Source of the DNA: Rhodeus uyekii
Taxonomy: Eukaryota; Chordata; Actinopteri; Cypriniformes; Acheilognathidae
Length of the DNA stretch: 64,000 nucleotides
Reading direction: 5' to 3'
NCBI GenBank assembly: GCA_037043235.1
Contig: JAWRVZ010000074.1
Span: forward strand, 2,875,501 to 2,939,500
The notes beneath the pieces are model-generated. The model saw only the letters and a program-made list of their open reading frames with translations. It was not told where the DNA came from and made no database searches. Every line of letters starts with the position of its first letter. The first letter of the stretch is position 1. Positions 1 through 12,151 of this stretch are shown here, one piece after another. The translations under genes were made by a program, and so were the position numbers.

Positions 1-1110
1 GGGCCTGATCCTCCTAATGTTGTATAAGGTAAATCTGCAGGACTGTGCAGTTTTAGCAATATGGTCTGTGAAGTTTAACTGATCATCAGTCACAACTCCA
101 AGGTTCGTGGCCATCCTGGATGGAGTAGATGTGACGAAGTTTTGTATTGGCTGAAACCAAAAGCAGTTCTGTCTTGGCAAGGTTGGCTTGAAGGTGGCAG
201 TCCTTCATCCAGCAATAAATGTCTGTCAGGCAAGCTGAGATGCGAGCAGTTACTGTCAGATCAACTGGCTTGAATGAGAGGTAGTGTTGTGTGTCAGCAT
301 AGTAGTGATAGGAAAAACATGTTTCTGAATGAAAGATATTAGTGATGAAAAGGAAAAGGAAAGATGAAAAGGAAAGATAATTTGTCCAAGGACTATCCCC
401 TGAGGCACTCCAATAACTAGATGTTGCAATTTAGAGACTGCACCCCTGCACAACTCCCTTAAGGTCATGAGATGTAAGACTTGAACCATTGTACTGCGGT
501 TCCTGAAATGCCCTTCATCTTGAGGGTTTATAGGGAGATCTGATAGTTAACTGTGTCAAAAGCAGCAGACAGATCCAACAAGATGAGTAGATTTGGAAGC
601 TGCTATTGCCAGTCTCAGAGCTTCAATAACTGAGGGAATCGAAGTCTCAGTTAACTGTCTACTTTTGAAACCAGACTGGTTGCTGTCGGAGAGATTGTTC
701 TGTGTAAGAAAAGTAGATACACGGTTAGACACGACTCATTCAAGTGTTTTAGCAATGAATGAAAGAAGGGATAGTAGTCTGTCATTTTCGAGAAGTGCTG
801 GATTTAGAGTGGATTTCTTAGTGAGGTTATCCGTTCCTGCTAAATGTGGTAGGAAAGGCACCATTGTGAAGAGAGGTGATGATGATATGATTGAGTGTGA
901 AGAAAAATGGCTTGATGGAGATGACAGTGTATGGAATCAATGGACAGAAGGAAGAATGTGTGTGTCAGTTTGAGTATGGAAAATTGGCCACTGATGGTTG
1001 TTTCCTTTATGAATGTGGCAAAGTTGTCAGCTGTAAGGGTTTATGAAGGAGGGGGAGGAAGAGGATTAAAAAGAGACGAGAAGATATTGAAAAGCATGCG
1101 AGAGTCTCTG
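1..1110 (-). mobile_element. Decayed L2-type LINE, reverse transcriptase region
   Basis: On the minus strand, broken frames read as an L2-type RT in order: LSFIAKTLE, LSDSNQSGFKSRQLTE, IEALRLAIAASKS, GISGTAVQWFKSYIS, VIGVPQGIVLG and a later WMKDCHLQANLAKTELLL. In-frame stops and small deletions interrupt it, and the YADD region is lost near 270-330. The copy is cut by the window edge at position 1. The 5' boundary near 1110 is approximate. Confidence 0.75.
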
Positions 1111-1424
1111 AGAATTGTTTGAATGAATAAAACTCATGATTTACAGAGAATGTGAAAACCTTTATTAGAAACAGATCTCAACTCAGGGTAATAATGTAAT
1201 AACTAGTATTTTTAAAGAGTATTTTATAGATTAGGATTAAACATACAGGTCTGGAATGAAGGAAAAGCAAAACCTACAGGCTACTTAAAAGACAGCTGCG
1301 AAATAGTAAAACTAACTGATGAAGGCACGATAGAAGTCTTACTTTTATGCATATGGCGTGACTCACAGTTTAATTAAAGAACAAGTCACCCCCAAAAATG
1401 TTTATTTCTGTCATTGTTTCACCC

Positions 1425-1750
1425 TGTCAGGCATGTGGTGTGGGAGGACGAAGGAGACGGCAGGATAAACTGTGACGTCGTTTTATTAAAAAACTCAAAG
1501 ATAAACTTTTTAAAAAATAAACAAAAAGGGCACACACGTGCAGAAACGAGAATCATCGAATCTACGGAGAACAGGATCGGCAACATATCTAACCATTTAC
1601 AACAACTGGCAAAGTCAAAGAAAGAAATGAGAGTTTTATACACAAGAAATGATGGGGAACAGGGGAAGTGATTACATGACAGGTGAGGGAAATGACACAG
1701 GGAAGCACACGGAAGGAAACAGGAAGAGTGAGACACGACACTCTGTGACA
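1425..1750 (-). mobile_element. Small solo LTR (326 bp)
   Basis: Read on the minus strand it runs TGTCACAGAG to GCCTGACA, with a TATAAAAC box (about 1638-1631) and an AATAAA signal (1488-1483) in the right order and spacing for an LTR. The 5-bp flanks are CACCC and CACCA, a near-match to a target duplication. No internal retroelement sequence adjoins it, so it is a solo LTR. Confidence 0.65.
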
Positions 1751-1805
1751 CACCATCAAACCTGACTGACCTGACTGTGAAACATACATGATATTTTGAG
1801 AAATA

Positions 1806-2448
1806 CAGTAGTACCTCAAGATACGAAAGGCTCAACTTACGAAAAATCCAAGTTACGAAAGCAAAGACGAAAAATTGTACTGCTCTACATACAAAAAGTT
1901 TTCAAGATACGAAAGGTTTCTGAAAGTCCGAGATTCGCCCCATAACAATTTTGAAACTTGCGCCGCACGCCGCCATCTTAGTTATAGTACACTCGCCACC
2001 ATCCTCCTGCTCTCCCATTGGTTCCTGATGCTAGCCAAGCCATGAGATCCTTCTCTCTAATTGGACAGCATCCCCCCCATCATGCATCTTCTATACGGAC
2101 GTGCTGGCGTGCTTTAGCTCAGCCACTCCGCTCCCGAAACTTAACATTTTTTATGTGTTTTTGTAAAGTTAAGTGTACGTACGTACGTACGTACGTTATC
2201 TGCCGTTTGTCCTCCTCCTCTGCAGCCACTTTCGGAGATAGCCTCACTCGAAAGGTAAGCTTTGACATTTTACGTTATTTCATTGTTTATAGGTCAATTA
2301 AGCTTTATTATGAAATTTAATGGGGTGTTTTTGGAGGGCTTGGAACGGATTCGTCATTTTACATGTAAAATGTGGTCCAAGATACGAAAAACTCATTATA
2401 CGAAGGCCGCCTCGGAACGGATTAATTTCGTATCTCGAGGTACCACTG
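1806..2448. mobile_element. Pogo/Tigger-like MITE, complete copy
   Basis: The ends CAGTAGTACCTCAAGATACG and (inverted) CAGTGGTACCTCGAGATACG form about 25 bp of terminal inverted repeat, flanked by TA on both sides. The 643-bp body has no transposase. A second, reversed copy is at 47022-49814. The interior includes an ACGT tetranucleotide run at about 2176-2196 and a donor-like AAAG|gtaagc at about 2250. Confidence 0.8.
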
Positions 2449-2464
2449 TATCTGGTTTTTTTTG

Positions 2465-2600
2465 TCCATTCAGTGGTCAATGGTAACCAAAATGGTTTGA
2501 TTACCAACATTTGACAAAATATCATTGTTTGTGTTCCATTAAAGAAAGGAATGCAGACCATCATCAAGATCATGGTGAAATGATGACAGATTACCAGTTC
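2465..2600 (+). repeat. Dispersed fish repeat fragment
   Basis: The stretch with GTCAATGGTAACCA, CCAACATTTGACAAAATATC and GGTGAAATGATGACAGA resembles a very common cyprinid interspersed repeat. A related piece in reverse orientation lies at about 55150-55250. Confidence 0.45.
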
Positions 2601-2993
2601 ATGCATTTAGGAATCCAACCCTTGACCTAGTTCTTTCTCTTATCTTGTTCCACATAATCGCTGCAGAATAATGCTACATTCACGGCATCTTAAATTTAAC
2701 ATAAAGCTCTGTATGCTTTTGTATAATTCTCGAGGCTTTGATGTCATAGTTCATCAGTCTTTATAGCACCGCTTCAAGCTGAACACACCTTAAATCTGCA
2801 GTGGTCAAGTGGAACAAGTCATGGCTTTTTTCACAATTCAGAATCATTATGGTGATTACAACATGGAGTAAATGCATCTTCAGGCTATGTGTGAAAGCTG
2901 AAAACTGTTGCTTTCGGAGGATGCATTCCATGGTAAGAAAGCATCAAGGCACATCCAAAACATGTGTTAGTTTTCTGAGACACCATCTGATAC

Positions 2994-3760
2994 TCTCAAT
3001 TAGGAGGAAGCGAGGACTCAATGATGCAAAGAATGGGGATTTATTTGTAATAAAAGAAAACCAAAACTCAACAAAAACCACCCCGAGGGGGAAAAACAAG
3101 ACAGGACACAGGACAGGAATACAGGGACACAGCCATGAAATGACGACGAAACAGCACAAGACAGCAAACACAGGGGGAATAAGCAGACACAGGAGGTAGG
3201 GAAATTGATTGGAAAACAGCTGGGACAAAATCAAACTAATGACAATGAAACAAGACGGGTGGGGTAACAGACAAGCAAGACATGAACACGCAGCCAATGC
3301 GGACGCGCATCGCTGCATGTTCACATTAAACAAATACGACGCGCAGCTGGTGACAACCACACTGCGCGTGACAAGAAAGCACAACACGAAAGCATGCGGC
3401 CGATGTAAACAAAACCGCGTGCTTACAACACTGCACACAGACATGAGGGGACACAGAATCAAGCAAGCCCAAAACCGCGCCCAGTCACAAAACAAAGCAA
3501 CCACTCGTCTCACGCGCTCACGACAAGGACGAACACACGAGTCATGAATGCCCGAATCCTGATACAAAACCAAAACTGAACCAGACCAAAGTATTGGGAC
3601 CGGACATCATAACTCGCACACAAGACGTTACACAGACAAGAGTGAGCGCAACTCAAACACTCAAAGTCGCACACACACAAAACTCGAGGCATTACAGTAG
3701 TGTCAGAGCTCTGCCACAATAAAAAGAGACTACTAGAACGAATGTTGCAGAACCCTGACA
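2994..3760 (-). mobile_element. Solo LTR, family 1, copy A
   Basis: This 767-bp copy is flanked by the 5-bp duplication GATAC (2989-2993 and 3761-3765). Its end GCAGAACCCTGACA and the internal GTCAGAGCTCTGCCACA are shared with copies B and C. A minus-strand AATAAA near 3046 sits at the expected place for an LTR poly(A) signal. The outer left end has mutated from TGTCA to TCTCA. Confidence 0.8.
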
Positions 3761-3765
3761 GATAC

Positions 3766-4492
3766 ATTTTTGAAGGCGGCATATGTATCCTTTGCTGCTC
3801 ATGATATAATAATAATAATAAAAAAACTTTATTTTCTATTTTCTAAGAAATTAATGCAGAAAAGTCAAGAAATATTAGATATATTATACACAAATAATTG
3901 CACCAGATTGCACCACACCAACCTCAGACATGCAACAACCCACAGCAACAAACTGCTTTTGATAACAAGTGATTAAAAGAGAGTGATCTGCAGTGTAATC
4001 AAGAAGAATCAAAATTGAAAGACAGCCAGAGTTCGAAGCAATTAAAAGTTATTAGTGACCTTAACTAATGCTGTCTCAGTGCCGTGGAGTTTATGGAAGC
4101 CCGATTGAAGGGGCTACAAAAAAGTTTGTTTGCAGCAAGTTTGTCAGCTATGCAAATTATTTACATTTGATTTTCTGTATTATTTCGGGATGTCCATCCC
4201 AAGGTAACTAGAGAGTATGGCAGCTCCAGTTTGGATTCTGCCTCTTATGAAGACTTCAGATGTCTGAACACCTGTGAAGAGATGACTCCAACTCCTTTAG
4301 GGACTTCAGATGATGCAAACTCTGAACCAATATGCACCAATGTTGCATGTTCAATATATCCTAATAAACAGATGAAGGAGTAGTAGTGATAATGCATTTA
4401 CAAGTATCCCACAATCATGCTTGTTCCATTCCATGACAGTTGAGCTTAAAATATACATAGCATCTGAAAGTTGTGGTTCATGATCAGTTCGT
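3766..4492. other. Spacer between LTR copies A and C; no gene seen
   Basis: AT-rich sequence with a short (AAT)n at about 3806-3820. I found no coding frame, splice structure or element ends on either strand. Confidence 0.6.
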
Positions 4493-5022
4493 GTAAATGT
4501 TAAGGTTGTGGGTGAAGGGAAAAACGAGAACTCAATAATGCAGGTGGAGGGGAAAATTCAACAAAAAAATTCAAACCAAAACTACCCCGAGGGGGAAAAA
4601 ACAAGACTTACAAACTAAAGAACTTAGACAGGACATAACTAGCAGAACAGGCAGGACAGTAACTGACTGGCAGCAAAACAGGACAAGGACAACGACGTGA
4701 CAAAGGACAGCTAACATGAAGGGCTTAAATACACACAGGAGGAAGGGTAATTGAGGGAAAACAGCTAGGATAAATAAAACTAATGACAAGGAAACAAGAC
4801 GGTGGGGTAACAGTGACAAGACGCGAATCGCCGCGTGTTCACATTAGACAAAGACAGTGCGCAGCTGGTGAAAACCAAACAGAGCGCGACACGAAAACAC
4901 AGCATGAAAGCAAAACGAACCACATGCTTACAACACTGCACACAGACTAGAGCAGGGGTCTCAAACATGCGGCCCGCGAAACGATATTTTGTGGCCCGCG
5001 GGACCATTTGAAAGTTTAATGT

Positions 5023-5787
5023 TGTCAGGTTTTGGGAGAGAGCGAGGACTCAATTGCAGGGGAAAACAGGGCTTTAATGAACAGAAACAAAAACTCAAAC
5101 ATAAACCTCCCCAAGTGGGGGAAAAAACATGACCAACCACGACTCGACTGGGAACATGACTAGGAGAGACAAGGTAACACCAACATATGACAACGAAGCG
5201 ACACAGGACGGCAAACACGGGGAGATTAAGTAGACAGGAGGAAGGCAATTAATGGAGAAACACAGCTGGAATAAAATCAAACTAATGACAATGAAACAAG
5301 ACGGGCGGGGTAACAGACAAGACATGAACATGAAGCCAATTACACAAAGACGACGCGCAGCTGGCGACAAACCAAACTGCGCGTGACAAAACAAGCACGC
5401 GGCCGATGGAATGCGAACCGCGTGCCAAACATAAACACACGGACGAGAGGAGGCGCGGCTCGCGCAACGCTTGAAACCGCGCCCACTCACAAGACGTAGA
5501 GCTCGCAAGAACGAGTGTAAACACCTGTTCTCGTGAGCTCACGACAAGGACGAACAAAACGAGTTATGAATGCCCGAATCCCGATCCAAAACCGAAACTA
5601 GACAAGACCAGTCTCGGGATCAGACATCATAACCCGCACATAAGACGTTACACAGACAAGCGCGTGCACAGCTCGAATACTCGAGGCTATGCGCACACAC
5701 ATCAGACACGAGACAATACGGTAGTGTCAGAGCTCTGCCACAAAACCAAGAGATGACTAGACTGAATGTGGCAGAACCCTGACAAAT
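5023..5787 (-). mobile_element. Solo LTR, family 1, copy B, inside the hAT element
   Basis: The ends TGTCAGGTTTTG and GCAGAACCCTGACA are flanked by the 5-bp duplication AATGT. On the minus strand an ATTAAA poly(A)-type signal precedes the 3' end. It inserted into the hAT element at 4953-7150 after that element had entered copy C. Confidence 0.85.
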
Positions 5788-6386
5788 GTAAGTGCGGCCC
5801 GCGAGTGCTGAATGAATCCAAGTACTCGAATGAATAGCGCTTTACCGCGTTGTGTGCGGAAGATTCCTTTTTCGTGCGAGGTGGAGCTGGAGCTGGAGCT
5901 GTACAAACCAACCAATCACAGTGGAGTATATGACTCCCGGGGGCCAATCACAGTGAAGTAAATGACTCCCGGGGGCGGGGCATCGGCCGGGCTTGATGCA
6001 GACAAAGAAACAACTATGGAGCTGCCCTCAAAGCCGTCATAGAATTAGTACTTCTTATTGTGATTGAAATTGAGCATTTTCTAATTGAGCATTTTCTACT
6101 TTGAGCTGGACGAAGTGAATGTTACTGTTATCGGCGTTGGATTTAGCGTCATGCGGATTGTATTTGTTTTTCCATAATTTGAAATGGGCTAATTTGCGGG
6201 ACATGTTATAATATAGAAAATAAAATCCAGTAAATATCGCCTCCGTGGCTGCATCCCATTGTTTGTATATAATACATTTATTAATGGTGTCCCACAGTCC
6301 CAGCTAATAATTAACAGCCGGTAGCAGTCGCCTATATCTGTATTTTCTACCATATAAAATATTACGATGTTCATGTCATCAGGAAA

Positions 6387-6660
6387 GTATGGAAGCCCGT
6401 TTCCGCCACAGTTGAGAAAAAAAAGGATTATTTAAGTCAAAATAATGAGAGAGTTTCTCGTAATAATGACTTAGTATCTGGACAGAATTAGAAGTTTCAT
6501 AATAATGACTTAATATCTCGAAATAATGAGAAAATTTCTCATAATAATGACTTAGTATCTCGAAATAATGAGAGAGATTATCATAGTAATGACTTAGTAT
6601 CTTAAAATAATGAGAATTTCTCATAATAAATACTAATGAAAAAATTAGTAACTTTTTCCT
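6387..6660. repeat. Palindromic repeat family (TGGAAGCCCG termini), copy 1
   Basis: It opens TATGGAAGCCCGTTTCCGCCAC, split here as TATGGAAGCCCGT and TTCCGCCAC, then runs into repeated units of the form AATAATGAGAAA/TTTCTCATAATAATGACTTAGTATCT. The units are self-complementary around GAGAAATTTCTC. Related copies are at about 52620-53001 and 62325-62743. No right terminus is visible here. Confidence 0.55.
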
Positions 6661-6701
6661 CAACCTTGAACTTCAGTAAGTCCAAGTACATAGAAGAACC
6701 C

Positions 6702-7015
6702 TGTGGCGGGCGGGGTCGAGGGACCGTGAGAGCGTCACGAGAGCCGGTGGCGTGATGGATAATGAGCGACACCTGCGAGCCATCGGTCTCTCGTCTCACG
6801 GAGGAGCGGAGACTTAAAAGGAGGAGCGACGACAGTGAAGACGAGAGAGGACCAGGCCTGGGACTTTATGTTATGTTTTGTGTGGGCGGCGGTCGACCGC
6901 GAGGGGCCGCCGCCATTACTTTCGTTTTGTATTTATGTTTTATTTTCATCATTAAAGTCTTTAAACGTCTGCCGGTTCCCGCCTCCTTCCTCCCTGAACG
7001 TTCAACATTGTTACA
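6702..7015 (+). mobile_element. Solo LTR, family 2 (314 bp), inside the hAT element
   Basis: It runs TGTGGCGGGCGGGG to ACATTGTTACA and is flanked by the exact 5-bp duplication AACCC (6697-6701 and 7016-7020). It is GC-rich, unlike its surroundings, with a TTAAAAGG box near 6814 and ATTAAA near 6951, as in a plus-strand LTR. An 87-codon open frame inside it is not taken as a gene. Confidence 0.75.
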
Positions 7016-7488
7016 AACCCATTGAAGTTAAAGAACTGTCAATAATGACGTTTGAGAAAATATTTTTTTTTGTGGAATACTTGATGTGGCCCTGCCTCAC
7101 CCAAACTCTGCCTCCTGCGGCCCCCGGCTCATTTGAGTTTGAGACCCCTAGACTAGAGAGAGCGCAGCTCGCACAAAGCTTGAAACCACGCCCACTCACA
7201 AGACGTAGACGCGCGAGAACGAGCAATCACCTGTTCTTGTGCGCTCACAACAAGGACGAACACACGAGTCATTATTGCCCGAATCCCGAAACTGAACCAG
7301 ACCAAAGTATCGGGAACGGAAATCATAACCCGCATACAAGAAGCTACACAGACAAGAGTGCGCGAGACTAGACACTCGAAGCTGCGCACACAAACGAAAA
7401 AAAACGGGAGACATAAAGATAGTGTCAGAGCTCTGCCACAACACCAACTAAATTATTAGACAGAATGTGGCAGAACCCTGACAGTAAA

Positions 7489-8579
7489 TGCTCATTCCAA
7501 CTTGTTTCTCTGTTACTTTATAGTTGTAGTGTGGTATATTTAGAATGATTTTTAGAGCTATAACTTTACCGCTATCGTCCTTAGTGTATACAGGCCTTTA
7601 AAATGCCTGCTTTTTGCTGCAAACATGAAAATGATATATGACTCAGTGCAGCACCAATATGAAAGTAATGTTGTTATTCCCCATCTATGATAAAACCTTG
7701 TCAAACCTGTTGCGTTTGTTTGCTTTCGCAGAGCTCTGTTTTATTTGAGGATACATAAAGCCATATCTTCAGGCTTAAAGTACTGCACAAACACACCTTA
7801 ATTCAATTGATTAAAGTGTTTAATACTTCTTATTCATATTATTCATAAACATAATTTTCCTCAGCTATTTGCATAAATACACACAAAAAGAATGATATGA
7901 CAAATCAGGTATGGCGAGCTTCGGTAGTTTCGATAGTAACTAAACCATAAATGAATCATATACCTGATGATTCATAAAACATCAACAGGAACATCCTGAA
8001 TGTAGATACGTTTGACAAACACTCAAATGACCCTGTTTTCCCCGGCCAGACTCCAAAATACCTGAGGAGGTTTCATTAAACAAGGGTGGATTGTTGTTAA
8101 ACTGAAACAGCAGTGACAATATTCAATGCAAACACTCAGTGTAATAAGGAAGTTCAAGACAATGAGTATTATGCCTAATCACGCCTGGACTTATTTGATA
8201 TTGAGCCAATAACAGACAGAATCAAACTCAATCATTTATAAATGATTAACTTTGTGCTTGTGTCACATTAGACACAATTACATAACAACCATATAACCAA
8301 GACTGCGGTCTATATAGGCAGATTCATAACCCACTGACTGCAGGGTAATGTTATGTCAAGTAGCTGTGGTTTATGGGCTGGTTGATCTAGGCTGCGAGTC
8401 AAGAAAGCAAATTTATTGTCATGAAAGCGCTATAAACACTGCTGTGGTCTCCATGGGTTAGATTTACAGGCTACCAATGATCAGAGGACAAATCAAACAA
8501 AAATTGTGACTAAAATGTCAATAACATAAGTACAATATTTGTGACATGATGAAAAAACATCAACACAAAATATTGTACA
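7489..8579. other. Intergenic, nothing recognised
   Basis: About 1.1 kb of AT-rich sequence without convincing open frames or terminal repeats. Confidence 0.6.
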
Positions 8580-8581
8580 TA

Positions 8582-8963
8582 TAGTAATCCCTCGCCACTT
8601 CGAGGTTCAAGTTTCGCGGCCTAAGTGCATCGTGGATTTAAACAAATTTTTTTATAGAAAAATAAAAATTCTAAAATATCGCCATATCGGCAGGCGTATT
8701 GCGGAAAGCAGCATTGTTTTATCGTGATGTGCGAGAGAAACCCGTTTCCCAGGATGCCAGACAAAGAGGGAGACTCTCTCAAAGGCTTTGTACACACGCA
8801 CAGACACTCAGACAAGACATGTGATTGGTTCCCGGCACGAGATTGACGAATGAGAGCACGAGTGGATGTATCCCATGAGCTGATTGGCTGATGTCACTTC
8901 GCGGATTTTCACCTATTGCGGGGGATTCCGGTGCACATTAACTGCAATAAAGAGGGATCACTG
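8582..8963. mobile_element. Pogo-like MITE (382 bp)
   Basis: Ends TAGTAATCCCTCGCC and (inverted) CAGTGATCCCTC give a roughly 12-bp inverted repeat with TA on both sides. No transposase is present. Confidence 0.6.
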
Positions 8964-9742
8964 TATATCAAAATAATGCCTTTGCAAATAATACAACAGC
9001 ATATCTCACAGCTGGCTTTGAGTGTCATCATACATTCTTAGATAAACACTTCATATATCAAACAAGGTGGATGTGGTATTAAAACAACTCTTCTGACATA
9101 CTGACTAATAGTTAAACATGAACTTGCTTCTTGCAGTAAACCATTATTACACATAAATAGTGGCATGTTGCCACTCAAAACCCCTATAAGACATTTTAAT
9201 CATATATTATAACTAAATGCCTGAAGGGTTCAGGGATACTAATCCATTTGATCACAGGCACCATGCTTCCTAAATGTCAAAACACCACACCTTTACTGCC
9301 ATTTAACCTTAAGGCAGAAACTGGAAGTCTAATGAATCAAAAAGATATTCAGTGAATACGCATGCATGTCAAATATGATACTTTCTGCTCTTTCTTCTTA
9401 AGCAAATATCACTTTCTGCTTCACAATTTCCTGGTATTCTCTGGGGGGTGGTTTTCGATATACAAAGCATATGCTGTACAAGAGCTTAACTCAAGCATTT
9501 CCAAACTGAATAATGAACCATAGTTTAAATGAGGGCTGGCACTGTAACGGCAATATTGACGTTGCCAGAGTGTGAATGCTTATACAACTGATTTGTGTGT
9601 TGAACACTGTGCATTTACACAATTCTGATAATGTCAGCTTACTTCGCTGAAGGTACATGCAAAATGGGAACCATTTTAGTTTAGTTAGGGTACAATTTTT
9701 GCCAGGCAAAACAACCATTCTGTGTTTACCAAGCAACAGAGA

Positions 9743-10722
9743 TTTATTTTATTATCATCATTAAAGCAACCCTAAGGGTCTTACATAAGAGAATGATTTT
9801 TCTCAACAAATTACTCTTGCATTTCACATTAAAATATACATTTAATTTAAACAAGTAATCAATTAAACATTATCCTAGACTTTGTGTATGTCAAGTGAAG
9901 TGCATATATTGTTTCTTTGTACATTTAAATAAGCATTTAGCACTCTTCAACATTCATTCTGGCTCAAAGCATTTTGTTTGATACAACAAACTTCACACAG
10001 TCAAACTTTCACTGAAGAGCCAACATTTGACTTATACATTCTTCAATAAAGTAATAGTACACTATTCATAAAGATGAAAAATGTTATTATTAACCCTATT
10101 GTTGCTGCACACCCTTCCTTTCTTCAGTGCAACACAAAAGGTGAATTTAAAAAAAAAAATCTTCCCAGTCTTTGTGGACTCGAATATTTCATTTTACAAC
10201 TATTTTACAAACCTTCAAAAGCCTTTTTTCTTTTCTTAATTGTGTATCATTGACACTTGGAGCTTCATTGAAAGTGTTTCATGAAAGAAGGAAAACTAGT
10301 GAATAAATTATGACAGATTCTTTGAACAAACTAACTCTTTAAAAGGCAGAACTGAGTGGAGAGTTAAATCGTGCTACAGTATGTCCATCTGTTGCTATAA
10401 AGAGGTCAGATTGTTTCCATTCTTCATTCTCAGGAAGTCAAGCAAATTCATTTTCGGTTTATGTCTTCTGGACAGCAGCATTGAGACACATTACATCCAT
10501 CACAAGAGACCAAAGAACAAAAATGTGACATAGAATATAAATAAAACTACCTCTTCAGATATGGAAAAAAATGTGCCCATGAAATCAACATTTTTCAGGG
10601 TTATATTTCAAAATCTGTGGATAAGAGTGAGAATATGAATGGACATATTCTTCATAGAGATTAAGTATTCATCATTTAAGGACATTTGAAAATGAAAAGA
10701 TGTATGGCCTGAATTGAAACTC
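9743..10722 (-). other. kdf1: Presumed kdf1 3' UTR with poly(A) signal
   Basis: After the stop codon at 10725-10723 the first minus-strand AATAAA is at 9748-9743. That implies a 3' UTR of about 1 kb. No coding signal was seen on either strand in this stretch. The end point is inferred from the hexamer alone. Confidence 0.4.
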
Positions 10723-12110
10723 TCATGCCTGTATGCTCCTGGGTAGTAAAGGAGTGTCCGATGTGATCGGTACACCAGTTTCCTGGAAACTTGGAGAGAA
10801 TGCTGTATAGAAAGAGAGAGAGAAAAAAAAGATTTAATTCAAATTAAAGCAAATAAACATGCAATTTGATCTACTCTTTTGGGAGTTTAAAAACTTTTAA
10901 TCTTTTAAAAGTGTTCAATCTAACATAAAATAATACTGTAACTTTCAAAACCCCAAACTTAACACAGCACGCTTATAAAAAAAATAAGGTTACACTTTGA
11001 AATAATGTAAAATAAAAAGTTTTACTTTAAAATACGTTTCAATAATCCATTGTTGTGCTTTGAAAAAGTACACTTATTTTGATATGTTGACTAACGCACA
11101 TGTAAAGGTGACTGTGATTACGTTATGATGACTGTCTGGCAAAACAAACAAACAAGTGGAACACAGGAAAAGGTGAAACAATTTAAATGATAATCTATGA
11201 AAGTGGTCCCAAACCCCCGGTCCGTGGATCAAATGTTATCAGCCCGCCCAAGGAAATTATATTATTTCCAATTTACGTAGCAGAGGTGAGCGGCTGCGGC
11301 GCTGTAGCTTTGGCAGTGAGGAGGTGTGTTTTGCTTCCCTGTCAGAAGCTGAGTTTTGAAGCTGAGTATCCCCCCCCCCGTCAACAGTTAAGTATCACCG
11401 CCGCCCCCCACCCCGTTAGCAGTTCTGCCGAGTATCGCTCTCATTCCCCCACCCCAAAAAACGGTTGGGGATCACTATGACATAACCCTGCCTAGAGAAA
11501 GTATAAATGTTGAAGTAAAAAATGTATGCTTAAAATTGTTATATTCTTAAAGTTATTATATTGTGCATATTAAAAGTTATTATATTCTTAACTTCATGTT
11601 CCCATAAACGTTTATATAACGGCAGAAAAGCCAAAAAAATCTAGCAGTTTCTTGCCAACAATGTAGAGCATGAAAACAACATTAAGCAAAGTGAAAGGGA
11701 GGGGAAAACCAGCACTGATGAGGAAAAGAGAGACATTCAAATTCAGAGGAGCGTAACTGATCAGATGGCTTCCAGAAAAGAGAGCATTGTTTGTGACAAT
11801 GTGGTTGGTTACATCACAAACCCCTCAAACGCTCTCTCTCGAAACCCGCAACACACACACTCCTCTCTTTCTCCCGGAGCTGATGCAGGCACTCAACAGT
11901 CTTTAATTCAGGCAGGGAGAGGCCCATAGCACTGCTACGCTAACACACAGAAGCAGCTTGAACTGATAGCTAACTAAATTAGCATGAGGTTAAGCCAAGG
12001 TCTTTGGTTAATTTCATGTTCAAAACAAATTGTGGGTGAATGTTATGAAAGTTCAGGTCACATTACTCCCCAAAATCAAAAGAAAGAAGGAAATTATAAT
12101 ACACACCCAC

Positions 12111-12151
<41 letters not shown>

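Larger units (their letters stand above)
4953..7150. mobile_element. hAT element inserted in LTR copy C
   Basis: The ends CAGGGGTCTCAAAC and (inverted) TAGGGGTCTCAAAC are hAT termini. An exact 8-bp duplication, GACTAGAG, lies at 4945-4952 and 7151-7158. Without the two LTRs inside it the element is about 1.1 kb. No intact transposase is visible. It contains a 30-odd-bp direct repeat (about 5910-5977, with ATGACTCCCGGGGGC) and a palindromic repeat block (6387-6660). Confidence 0.85.
4498..7483 (-). mobile_element. Solo LTR, family 1, copy C, split by a hAT element
   Basis: The outer ends TGTTAAGG (4498) and GAACCCTGACA (7483) are flanked by the 5-bp duplication GTAAA (4493-4497 and 7484-7488). 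The LTR sequence stops at 4952 and resumes at 7151, where the hAT element sits. Without the insert and its duplication the LTR is about 780 bp, close to copies A and B. Confidence 0.8.

Noticed and set aside
593..973. 126-codon plus-strand frame
   Set aside because: It is antisense to the decayed L2 reverse transcriptase.
2944..3573. 209-codon minus-strand frame rich in Cys, Val and Leu
   Set aside because: It lies inside LTR copy A and is not preserved in copies B and C.
6762..7371. Overlapping 87- and 178-codon frames
   Set aside because: They lie across a solo LTR, its target duplication and the end of a hAT element. No protein would be expected to span these.
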